Source of the DNA: CAVVSQ01 sp963848825
GTDB taxonomy: Bacteria; Planctomycetota; Planctomycetia; Gemmatales; Gemmataceae
DNA length: 64,000 nucleotides
Assembly: GCA_963848825.1 (NCBI GenBank)
Contig: CAWKFA010000003.1
Location: forward strand, 32,010-96,009
Direction: 5' to 3'
Positions within the stretch are counted from its first letter, which is position 1; each line of letters opens with the position of its first letter. Positions 11,601 to 23,700 of the stretch are shown here, in pieces. The notes below the pieces were generated by a model. It saw only the letters and a list, made by a program, of their open reading frames with translations. It was not told the origin of the DNA and did no database searches. The translations under genes were made by a program, and so were the position numbers.

Positions 11601-14600
11601 GGCGGACCTGGTGCGGCGTCAACGGTCATCATCAGCGGCATGCCGATCACGAGCGCCGCGGGTGGCATTGGCATCAAGGTCGATGCCAGCGGTGGCACGG
11701 CCACCAACCTTACGCTCACCGGGGCAACCGCTATTAGCAATGGGACCACGGGCTTGCTGTTGAGCGGCGCACTCGCCGCCGTCACTGGCAACACGATCGA
11801 TAGCACGACCTTCACCGGCCAAACGGGCAATTACATTACCCTGGCCGGCGGAGCTGAAGCAGGCAACACGGTCGATGCCACGCTGGCCACGTTCGACGGC
11901 CTTGGCGGCTCGGTCGGCACAACGACCTTGAGCCAGTTCTATGGCATCGAAGACAAGGTTACCGATTATCTGGATGACGCGGCGCAGGGTTATGTGAAAC
12001 TGAAGACCGGGCACGATTACGTGACCCAGGCCAGTGAAACGGCCAGCAACGGGGCTTTGCAGCGTGGCATCAATGTCGCGGTGGCCAACGATAGTGTCCA
12101 CGTCCAGGCCGGCACTTTCCAGGAAAACCCCAACGTCAATAAGCCGTTGACTCTGCTGGGCGCCAATGCCGGGATCGCGGGCTCGGGCGTTCGTGGCGGC
12201 GAGACGGTCCTTTTGACCAGTGGCAATGCGAGCGCGGTCGTCACGCTAACCTCGAGCAACGTGACCATCGACGGGTTCACGATCAACGGCGATGATCCAG
12301 CAGTGACCGGCGCGGCGCTCGGTGACGGGGATGACTCGAATGTAAGCTACGGCATCCGGCCCACGTCGAATTATGGTAGCGAGACCGTTCAGAACAACAT
12401 CATCGAAAAAACCTTCGTCGGCTTCCGTGGCGATGGCGTGGCCAGCGGCAGTCTGATCACCAAGAACTGGTTTGACAGCATCGGTAATTTCGACTTCGGC
12501 TATGGCGTCTCCTTGCGAGCGGACTATTATGCCGATGTGACGAACAACAAGATGACGCGCGTGTGGAGCGGCATTCATCTTAACAATTTCTCCCTGGCCG
12601 GCGGGCCGGCCAGCTGGAACATCTCTGGCAACAACATCCAGAGCTACGCGGGCGGCATCCTGTATTGGCTCGAGTACGGCGGGGCGACCAGCGCGACGAT
12701 CAACAACAACCAGATCAGCGCTGCCACCGGGGCCGTGGCCAACAATTTCGGCGTCTTGATGGTTACCATTCAAAACACCGTGAGTCCGACCTTCACGAAC
12801 AATACGATCACGGGCACGGATTACGGTATCGGCCTGACCAACACGTCGACGACGAACGCCATCACGCTGGGGGCGACGAACGCCATTGTGAACGCCAAGC
12901 TGGCGGGCGTCTATCTTACCGATAATCTGACATTCAACCCTGTCAACACCACGCCGCTGACTTCCAATGCGTACACAGCCGCAGGCGACGTGATCGGGGT
13001 GACGGTAAGCGGCATGTCCATCACCAGCACCACTGGCGTGGGCGTCAAAGTGGAGACATCCCGGACGTCGGCGGTGGACGTGGCCACGACCGCCACGATT
13101 AACAACAACACAACGATTACTACCGGCGGTCCCGCCGGCACCGGCACCGGCGTCCTGGTCAAGGGCGCTCTGGCCCGCGCCCAGGTGTCAGGCAACATCG
13201 CGTCGATTCATGATAACTTGATCGGCATCGACGTTAACGGCGGCTCGGCGACGGTTGCGAGCAACCACATTTTCAACAATGGCACGGGCATCGCGGTGGA
13301 AAACGGCGGCACACTTGTCGCGACCAACAATTTCATCACCGCCAATACCGGCCAGGCAGTGCTCGTCGCCAACACTGGCACGCCAGTCGTTACGGTCCAC
13401 GATAACGATTTGTCCGGCAACGCTACCCCGGCCGTCAAAAACAACAACTCCGGTATGACAGTTGACGCCGCCGAGAATTACTGGGGCTCGTCCGCTCTTA
13501 CTTTGGCGGCTGTCGCCGGCCAGGTTAGTGGAAATGTCAACTTTGAGCCGATTCTGACATCCGGCGACGCGAACCTGGTCACGCCCGGTTTTCAGCCGAA
13601 CCTGAGCAGCCTCCTCGTCGATGTGAGCACGCCGAACGCTTCCCCCACGGAAGGCGGTAGCTTCACCTTGAACTTGGTGCCGGCCAACCCAACTTCCAAC
13701 AACGCCACCCTGACGCAATGGGACATCAACTGGGGTGACAGCCAACACACCATCGTGTCCTCGCCCAGCATTCCAGCTTCGGTGACGCACACGTATGCCG
13801 AGGAAGGCAGCTTTACGATCATCGCAACGGCTACGGATGAACTATCCAATACCGCCGCGACGACGTTGGGCGTCAACGTGCTGGACGCCGCGTTGGCATC
13901 GACACAGGCCAACTTGACGCCGCCAGTGGCCGTGGAAGGTCAACCGTTCACCAACGTGACAGTTTTCCACTTCACGGACAACGATCCGGCGGGCGTGGCC
14001 ACGGATTATACAGCCCTGGTGACGCTGGGGGATGGCAACACGGTGACCTTGACGGGCGTGGCGAGCGCCAACGGCCAAATCGTGGCCAACGGCGGTGGCT
14101 TTGACGTGCAATTGTCCTACACCTATGCGGAGTTCTTCAACAATCACACCTTCAGCGTCTCCGTCGTTGACCATGGCGCACCGGTAAGCGCAAGTGTCAA
14201 CAACTTTAGCGTGGCGGACGCCGCACTCACGGATACGAGCGCCCCGGCCATCATCCAGGTCCCTGTCGGAGTTTCGACCGGTACCGTCACGGTGGCTACC
14301 TTTACCGATGCGAACCCGGGCAACCATGCCACCGATTTTTCAGCGAACATCCATTGGGGCGATGGCAATACGACGCCCGGCACGGTTAGCTTTAGCGGTG
14401 GAGTCTATTCGGTACGCGGTACCCATACCTATTCAACAAACAATTATGACCTGATCACGGCTGACGTTGCCGACATCGGCGGCCAGACGTTGACTGGCAT
14501 TGGCAAGACCGCGGCCCTCGTCGTTTTGACGCCCCCCTCCTTCACGTCCGGGATACCGACAAGCACCGTCGCGGCGGGTCAGGCTTACAGTTTCACTTTC

Positions 14601-17600
14601 TCCGCGGCGGGCCTGCCCACGCCGACCCTCAGCGCGAGCAACTTGCCAGCCTGGTTATCGTTCGCTCCAGGCACGGGCGTATTGTCAGGCACGACGACAG
14701 TGGCCGGTGTCTACAGCAACATCCAGGTCACGGCGACCAACTCTCAGGGAAGCGCCACGCAAACCTTCAATATCACGGTGACGGCAGCGGGTGTCGATCA
14801 TTTCGCATTCATCATCAGCCCAACAACCGCCACGGCGGGTGTAGGCTTCCCCTTGTTGACAATCGCTCAGGACCAGTACAACAACCCGATCCCGGGTTAC
14901 ACGGGTACCCTCCACTTCACGAGCACCGATCCGCAGGCACCTTCACCGGCCGCCGACTCGACGTTTATTAGCGGTAATAACATAGCGGTCGCCACCCTCA
15001 AAACGGCTACTGCCACGGGCTGGACGATTACCGCCACCGACACCGTCAATCATAAAACCGGCACCACCGGTTCCATTTTGGTGACTGCTGGCGCCGCGTC
15101 TTCGCTACTCATCAGCACGCCGCCCACGGCGTTGACTGGCAGTCCTTTTACGGTCACCGCGACGGCCAAGGACATGTTTGGCAACATCGCGACGGGTTAT
15201 ACAGGCACGGTAAAGCTCACCAGCACCGATAACGCGGCGACATTCTCGGCGAGTCCCTATACCTTCACGACGGGGGCCGGCAGCGACAATGGTGTCCATA
15301 CCTTCGTCAACGGGGCCACGCTCAATACTGCCGGCAACCAAACGGTTACCGTCACGGATATTAATGCCGTCAATCCCCTGCTCACGGCCACGAGCAGCGC
15401 CATTGCCGCCCGCGGCCTGTTGGTGTCATCAATTACGACCAGCCCGACCGGCTTCACCATTACTTTCAACAAGCCGATCAATCCAGCGACCCTGGCTCTT
15501 TATAATTCCAATAACAGCACGGTAAACGACGTTACCCTCAAGGCGCCTTTGCCCGTGGGAGCGATTCATGGATCGTTATTGGTCGATCCGACCAACACGA
15601 GCGTCACCTTCAAGACGACCTCGCAATATCTGTTGCTCAAGAATAACTTCCAGTCCGTGGTCCTGCCGGACGCGACCTATACGGTTACCCTGGTCAGCGG
15701 TTCGGGCACAAACGGCTTCCTCGACGCCCTGGTGCCGGCCTGGATGGGGCCAACAACGGCGGTCACGCCAACTTTGTCACTACCTTCACGACACACTTCC
15801 AGAGCAATGCCACCCCCGTGCTCGGCATTCCCGACTTCGCTCGTGGCCCCGACGCGAGCACCCCGATTCAGGTGCCCAATGGCGGCAAGGTCAACGGTGG
15901 CTCAGCGGGAATTCCGATCACGCTTTACAATGCCGCGAACGTTACCGATGTCACGTTCTCCTTGACCTATAATCCGGCCCTGTTCACCGTCACCAACACC
16001 CTGTCGGGCAGCCCAAGCGATGCGACCGACCCCGGTGCAACCTTGACGCTCGTTAGCAACGTCGGCGGCGTGGCTACTTTCCATTACCAAGATGCGACGC
16101 CGGTGTCGGCGACCCTTAGCAATCCGTTGGTTCTCGGCGACCTGGTGGCGGTCGTGCCCAACAGTGCGACGAACCTTTACCAGGTGAAGGAACAACTCAA
16201 GCTCGGCAGCATTGTCATCAATGGCGGGGCGATTACTGGTGCCGTCAGCGCCAACGGCGTCCACATCAACTCCTTCTTCGGCGACGTAACGGGGGATGGT
16301 AAGGTCAATGGCCTGGATACGTTGGCCGCCAACACCGTGGCCGTCGGCGCCGCTTCCGGCTTCTCCGCTTATCAGTTGCTCGATCCGGCGATCATCGGCG
16401 ACGTCGCGGGCGATTTCTCCGTGGATGCCGGCGATGTGTCCACGATCGATGCCTTTGTCGTTCAGCTACACCCGACGCAGATCCCGACGCCGCCCGCAGT
16501 CGTTGTTAGCTCGCCCAACTCGGCCGATCCGACGCTGAGCCTGCCGGCGGCCAAGCTGACGGCTGGTGCCGACGGAATTGTCTCCGTGCCCGTGCTGCTG
16601 GACCATCCGCACCCGGAAGGCAGCACCGGCTTGACCGAAGCCGTCCTGGCGCTCAACTACGATCCGACTCAGTTAAGCGTGTCCGCCGCGGACATCACTC
16701 TGGGCTCGCTGCCCGAACTTGGCACCGGTTGGCAAATCTCGTCGATCGTTGATGCCGTTCGCGGGCAGATCGGCATTGAAATGTTCAGCCTGACGCCGAT
16801 CACGGCGACCCATGGCGGCAGTCTGGTGAACATCGCCTTCCATCTGGTGGGCACCAGTCACAGTAGCGCGGGCCAGCCGATCGCGGCAGTCCAGCTCGTA
16901 AGCGGGGCGACTCCGAACGGCATGCATTACAGCACGATCCTGGCCGACACGCAGGGCGCCCTGGTCGTCAGCGACGGCATCGATCAGCTTGTGATGCAAA
17001 ATCCAATCTCGGCGGCCTTGCCGACAAACCGTGCCATTACGGTCGACACCGACGCCGTCGAAACCAGCAATCATCCCGAGACCGCCACGGCGCCAGGCGA
17101 ACGTTCCTTCGAATCAGTTGACGCTGTGGCCCTTTATGTCGGGTCCGAAGCAACCTCTTTCTCGGCCCTCAGCAACGGCGCCATGTCGGGTGACGTCGCC
17201 ACGGTGCGGTCGTCGCCCGCCAGCTTGACCGTGACGGGTATGCTGGCTTTCCAGCCTAACGGGCAAGGCTCAGCCGTCCAACAACTGTCGAACCAGCTCG
17301 TGCAGATTGCTTCGGCACTGGTGTCCAACCTGAACGCCGTGAATATTGTCTCGCCGCGTACGGCGGATCGACTGTTCTCGGCATCGATACACGGCCCGGA
17401 TAATGTGGCCGATTTGAACTGGTTGGATCCACTTTCCAACAGCGTGGATGCTTTGATATGGGACGGTTTAAAACAAGATTGGCTGGCCAACCCTTCGAAT
17501 CAGGGCACGACTTCTGAAACTCAGAATTCCCAAGTTGACGCTTCCCAGGGCGTCCAGGGATCGGACCAGGGCGACCCGGACGCGGTCCTGGAAAGAGTGT

Positions 17601-17653
17601 TCGCGGATTTAGCGAATGAGTCCGAGGATTTTAACGATATCGGTGGTTATTAA
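5660..17653 (+). CDS. Giant secreted multidomain surface protein 1 (PKD, beta-helix, cohesin-like, dockerin)
   Basis: About 3,996 codons after repairing breaks near 9235-9241 and 15733. Order of parts: a basic start MAFSLRNINKAIRSW; LELLEDRLAPA (residues 35-45), a planctomycete export-type motif; three repeats with LTVGN...GSGTPF; PKD-like domains marked by INWGDGS and GSHTYAEE; a lectin-like block (8.1-8.85 kb); three parallel beta-helix units; more PKD; a putative-Ig domain (PPSFTSG...); filamin/invasin-like repeats. Then a cohesin-like beta-sandwich, a dockerin type I pair (DVTGDGKVNGLD and DVAGDFSVDAGD, about 16.29-16.47 kb), a second cohesin-like domain and a C-terminal tail ending DFNDIGGY. 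The protein is probably exported and acts at the cell surface in adhesion or matrix building. It is followed by a paralogous giant gene on the same strand. Domain names come from reading motifs, not from a profile search. Confidence 0.8.
9382..13503 (+). repeat. Three tandem 1,374-bp beta-helix units inside giant gene 1
   Basis: The phrase KALTLLGANAG recurs at about 9.39, 10.77 and 12.14 kb at a spacing of exactly 1,374 bp (458 codons) both times. Units 1 and 2 are almost identical at the nucleotide level; unit 3 is diverged at its start (GSGVRGGETVLLTSGN) and its end but keeps long identical stretches such as SYAGGILYWLEYGGATSAT. Each unit has asparagine-rich parallel beta-helix repeats (NNNQISAATGAVANNFG, NISGNNIQSYAGG). 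Confidence 0.9.
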
Positions 17654-17671
17654 TACGTGGATCTAAGGATT

Positions 17672-17702
17672 GCCCGGGCCGTTGCTAGCCAACGGCCCGG
17701 GC
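17672..17702. terminator. Perfect GC-rich hairpin between the two giant genes
   Basis: A 13-bp perfect stem (GCCCGGGCCGTTG / CAACGGCCCGGGC) with a 5-nt loop, 18 nt after the stop of giant gene 1 and 30 nt before the start of giant gene 2. No T-run follows on the plus strand, so it may act as an attenuator or RNA-stability element rather than a full terminator. Confidence 0.55.
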
Positions 17703-17731
17703 GAGCCTACTTCCTTCAAGGTTGTTCTACC

Positions 17732-20700
17732 ATGGAATTTTCTCTCCGTAACATCAGAAAGACGATTCGCTCCTGGGCCATGCCGGCCAAGCATCGGACG
17801 TTTCGCCGCGGGAAGCAGGCTGTCCGCATGCTTCTGGAGTCCCTCGAGGACCGCATCGTGCCGGCGAACACCCCCAAGGGCATTGTCTCCCTGAACGTGG
17901 GCGCTGGCGTGACGGCGGTAACCGGCGCGCCTTCCAAGACGGTGCCCGTGTTCATCGACTTCGACAACGTCACGGCTGCCGGCACCAATCCGGGGCCGGT
18001 GGGCGGTCTGTCCGGAGGCGCAGTTCTATGTCGTCTACGATCCGGCGGTACTATCCATTAGCGAATCGGCTGCTGCCGTGGGCGCGGACATCAAGCTAGG
18101 TTCGCTCCTTTCAGGAAATGCTGCCAATTATAATCTGACGCCGGCGTTCGGATTTGGCACGGGCGTGGTGGCCATCGGCCTCAATCACACCGGGTCCGGC
18201 TACGTCAGTGGCCCGCTCACGGGCCACATGATCGAGCTCGATTTTCATGTTGTCCAGACGAGCGCTCCGGGAAACACCACCTTATTGGACCTGCAAACGA
18301 TATTCGTCGATGCCAACGGCAATTCGCACATCATGAATATCCATGACAAGAACAATACGACCTACACCCTGGCCACGGTTCCCAATCAATACCAGGATGT
18401 CAGCGGCAACGCCTTTCCCTTGACGCAAGCGGGCGCGTTGCAGCCGAGCACCTTCAGTCCGCCCGACAACGACACCACGGATGCCGCGATCCAGGTTGTC
18501 GCCGGGTCGCCAAGCCTGACCCCAACTGCCGTGGCGGATTCCTTTAACATGGCGCCCAACAACGTGAACTTCACGACCACCATGACAGCCACGGGGCCGG
18601 TCGGCGGCGTGTTGGCCAACGATACCGCCACTGCCAATGGCCCAATGAATGCCGTTCTGTCGGGTGGTGGCATCACCACCACGGTCGTGGCCCCGGTAAA
18701 TGTGGGCGTAAACAGCGCCACGGAAGTGGGACAGGTCGTTACGATTACCACTTCGTCCGCGACGGCCTTGGTGCCGGGCGACGGTGTGACAATCACGAAC
18801 ATGGCCAACTCCGGCTACAATGGTTACTTCCCCGTAGCCACCGTGATATCCAACACGCAATTCACGTACATTGATACGCTCACGAACCTGTCCGCTTCCA
18901 ACGGCGGCACGGTCAGCAGTGCGGCGACCACAGTTTACTCGGCGAACACCCCCAACGGCAAAGTATGGCTTAACGCCCTGGATGGCTCGTTTGCCTATAC
19001 TCCCGCCACGAATTTCGTTGGCACGGATACCTTCACTTACAAGGCTGTCGACGCGACCAGCACGACTGCCAGCGCCAGCGCGACGGTGACCATCACCGTG
19101 GGCGGCTATCTGAGTATTCCGCAGTTTAACCTCCGTCCGGTTGGAGGCCAGGTTGTCGTCCCGGTCAACATACTTAGCGGTGGTCCCGCCAATAGCGGCG
19201 GCCTTAACGGTGCCACGATTGGCATCAACTATGACTCGACCCTGTTCTCGGTAGCTGGTGTGAGCAAGGGCAGTCTGATCCCCAATTCGCCTGGCGTAAA
19301 TAACTGGTCCTTCGCGGCCAACACGGCCACGGCCGGAAAAATTGTTATCACGACGTCTGCCATCGGCATCGCCGCGCCCTGGTGTCAACGTCCGGCGGTT
19401 CGCTCGCGCTGATCACGTTCAATGTTATCGGCACGCCCACGGGCGTAACGAGCGTCGTCAACATTTCGGGCAGCAATCCGGCGGCCACGGAATTGGATGT
19501 CGCGGCCAGCGGTGGTTCCGTGGCTTTACCCTTCGCGATCGCGCCGGTCGATAATACGAGCTTCAATGGCGCTCCTGGCACCACGGACGGAATTATCAGG
19601 TTCCCGGCGAACACGACCACAACCGTGAGCGCCACGGTAGGGGGTTCCTCGGTAGCCACGGTCACCTACGGCACGCTGGTGACGTTAACCGCCACAGTGG
19701 CCGCGAGTGCGGGAACCTTGGCACCTTCCCTTGGTTCCGTGGACTTCAAGGACGGCGCCATCGATTTGGGAGTGGTCTCCACAGACACTACCAGCGGCAC
19801 CAATTCCATATTCACCCTGGTAACGACACCGAACCAGCTCCAAGTTCTGTTGAGCGGGGGTGGCGTCCATACGATCACCGCCGCTTATACAGCGGGCCTC
19901 GATTTCAACAATAGTTCCGGAACGCTGGGCGGGGGGCTGCAGGTCACTCCAGCCTCTTTGACAATCAAGGCGGTCACTAACAGCCGGTCGTACGATTCAA
20001 CGACGAATGCTTCGGCACTACCGACGACCATTGGACTCGTGGGCACCGATACGATCACGGGCCAGGCGGAGGCTTACACCGATCGCAACGTGGGTACGAG
20101 TAAGACCCTCTCGGTGACTGCCTACACGGTGAATGACACCAACGGCGGGCACGATTACACGGTGACCACCGTTACGAACACCACCGGCATTATCACGAAG
20201 GCCGCACTCACGATCACCGCTGTTACAAACGTCAAGACCTATGACGCCAATGCGAGTGCCCTGGGTGTGCCGACGGTAGCGGGCTTGTTTGGCGCGGATA
20301 CGGCGACCGGTCTCGCGGAGGTTTACACCAATGTGAACGCGGGTTCCAGCAAGACCCTGAGCGTCAGTGCTTTCACGGTGAACGATAGCAATGGCGGCAA
20401 CAATTACGCCGTCACGACCGCGACCAACACGACCGGCGTCATCAACAAAGCCGCACTGACAATCACGGCATCGGCGAATACGAAAGCGTATGATTCTACC
20501 ACGACTGCCGCCGCCACTCCCGCGGTTGCGGGCCTCAAGGGTAGCGACACGGTATCCACGTCCGCCGAAGTGTATTTGACTGCCAGCGCCGGCACCGGCA
20601 AAACGTTGAGCTTCGCGACATATGCCGTGAATGATGGCAACGGCGGCAACAACTACGCCGTGAGTGTGGTGAACACCAATACAAATGGCGTCATCAATAA

Positions 20701-23700
20701 GGCCGCCTTGACTATTACCGCCACGACGAACACGAAGACTTATGATTCCACGGTCAGCGCGGCGCTACACCCACCGTTTCGGGTTTGCAAGGGGCCGACA
20801 CGGCCACCGGACTTGTCGAGGTTTATGCGACCACCAGCGCCGGCACCGGCAAGACGCTGAGTGTCAGCGCTTTCGTGGTCAACGATGGCAATGGCGGCAA
20901 CAACTACGCTGTCACGACGGCGGTGGACGCAACCGGCGCGATCAACAAGGCGGCCCTTACGATAACTGCCACGAGCAACACCAAGACCTATGACGCGACC
21001 ACGACGGCCGTCGCGGCGCCGACGGTTGCGGGCCTCCTGGGCGGTGACACGGTGACCGGCCTGGCCGAGGTTTACTCCGACAAGAACGCTGGTTCGAGCA
21101 AGACTCTGAGCGTGAGCACTTTCACGATCAATGATGGCAATGGCGGCAATAACTATGCGACCACAACCGTGGTGAATACCACGGGCGTAATCAACAAGGT
21201 TGCCCTGTCGGTCACCGCAACCACCAACACCAAGACGTACGATGCCACCACCACGTCTTCGGCAACACCGACAGTCGCCGGCCTCAAGGGCGCGGACACG
21301 GCGACTGGTCTGGCCGAGCTTTACGCCGACGCCAACGTCGGCGCGAGCAAAACGTTGTCAGTAAGTGCCTACACAATCAACGACGGCAACAGTGGCAACA
21401 ACTACACGGTCACGACGGTTAGCAACACGACCGGCCTCATCAACAAGGCGGCGCTCACCATCACGGCCCGTCCCAACACCAAGATCTTCGACGGCACCAC
21501 GACGTCGCAGGTAACGCCGACGGTGTCTGGCCTGCAAGGCAGCGACACCGTTACGGGCTTGGCCGAAGCTTTACAGTGACGCGACGGTCGGCACCGGCAA
21601 AACGCTCTCGGTCAGCGCTTACGCGGTCAACGACGGCAATAGCGGCAACAATTACAGCGTGGCCACGGTGATTAACAATGGCGGCGTCATCAATCCACTG
21701 CCTGGCAAATCGCTGGTTTCTCTGGATGTGGGCGCGGGCGTGACGGCGGTGACGGCAGCGCGTTCCAGCGTGGTCAAGGTCTTCATCGATTTTGACAATC
21801 ATACCGCGGCGGGAACGTCCCTGGGCTCCAACGGCGGCCTGGCGGGCGGCTCGTTTTATGTCCTTTATGATCCCTCGGTCTTGTCAATCAGCGAGACAGC
21901 GGGCGGCGTCGGCAGCGACATCAAGTTGAGTACGCTGCTGTCGGGAAGTTCCTCCTTTTACAACTTGACCACGGCTTCAGGGTTCTCGACCGGCGTGGTG
22001 GCCATAGGCCTTAATCACTCCGGTTCGACCTTTGTGAACGGCGGTTTGACGGGCCATCTGCTCGAGCTTGATTTCCACGTGGTGCAAACGACGTCGCTGG
22101 GCATCAGCTCGCTATTGGATTTGCAGACCTCCTTCACGGACTCGACGGGTAGCGTGCGTACGACGAACATCCATGACAAGGGTGGCTTGCTGTACAACCT
22201 GACGCCCACGCCGACGCAGTATGCGGCCCTGGGGACGACGAGCACATTGACGCAAACGGGAGTTCTGACGCCGAGCCAGTTTAGTCCCGCGGACACCGAC
22301 AGTACGGATGCGTCGATTCAGATCGTGGCGGGGACACCGGCGCTGGCGCCGACGGCGCGAGCGGACCAGTACAGCATGGCGCCGAACACTGCCAATTTTG
22401 GCACCACGATGACGAGCGCTGGCCTGGCCAGTGGCGTGCTGGGCAATGACACGGCCACGGCCAACGGCCCGATGGACGCGGTGTTGACGGGTGCCGGTGT
22501 GACGAGCGTGGCGGTAGGCCCGCAAAGCCGAAGTTTGTTGACGACCAGCGAGACGGGCAACGTGGTGACGGTGACGACGTCGGCGGCGACCGGACTGGTG
22601 GTCGGCGAAGGGGTAACGATCACGGGGGTGAGCGACACGGATTACAACGGTTATTACGCGGTCGCCTCGGTGCTATCGAGCACGCAATTCACGTATATCT
22701 CGGGGCTAACGGCCATGCCTGATGCCCTGGGGGGCACGGTGAGCGCGGTGGCGACGACGGTATACAGCGCGCCGACGGCGCATGGGCAGGTGTGGCTGAA
22801 TGCTCTGGATGGCTCGTTTGCTTATAGCCCGACGGCCAATTATTTGGGCACGGACACGTTCACGTACCAGGCGGTGGATGCGCGGAGCAACACGGCGAGC
22901 GTCAATGCGACGGTGACGATCAACGTGGGGGGTTGCCTGAGCATTCCGCAGAACATAGTGCCGGTGGGTAATTTGGTGGTGGTGCCGGTGAATTTGGCCA
23001 GCGGCAATGCGGCCAACAGCGGCGGTTTGACCAATGCCACGATTGGCATCAATTACGACGCGAGCAAGTTGTCGTTGCCGAACGGTCCGGCGGACGTGAC
23101 GGAAGGTTCGCTCAACACGGCAGCGGGTTGGACGAACTTCACGGTGAACACGAACACGGACGGGCTGATCGTCATCACGACCTCGAACACAGGGGGAGCC
23201 TCGCCGATCAGTGATATGACGCCAGGATCGCTGGCCTTTATTACCTTCACGGAGATTGGCGTTCCCTTCGGAACGAGCATGGTCAACATCTCCGGCGTGA
23301 GCCCGGCAGTGACCGAGCTGGACGTAGCCGGCACAGGCACGTCAGGCAATTCAGTACAGCTGCCGTTCGCGGTGGCGCCGGTAGATAACACGAACTTCAA
23401 TGGGACGCCGGGAGTGACGGATGGGCTCATTACGTTCCCAACCTTTACGACCACCATGGTCAGTGCCACTGTGGGTGTTACGGCGGTTTCCACGATAACT
23501 TACGGAACATCCGTAACTCTCAGCGCCACGGTGACTCCTGTGGCAGGCAGCATTGCTCCGGCGGCTGGTTCTGTCGATTTCCAGGATAACGGCAACGAAT
23601 TGGGCACAATTACCACCGAAACCGTCTCTGGCAACCAGGCTGTATTCACGTTGGTTACCACGCCGACGCAACTGCAAGTATTTCTGGCCAATTCGGGCGT

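Noticed and set aside
15725..15745. Programmed frameshift in giant gene 1
   Set aside because: No X XXY YYZ heptamer and no clear stimulatory structure; the missing G lies in a GGG context like other breaks. Kept only as a low-level question because the paralogue shows the same.
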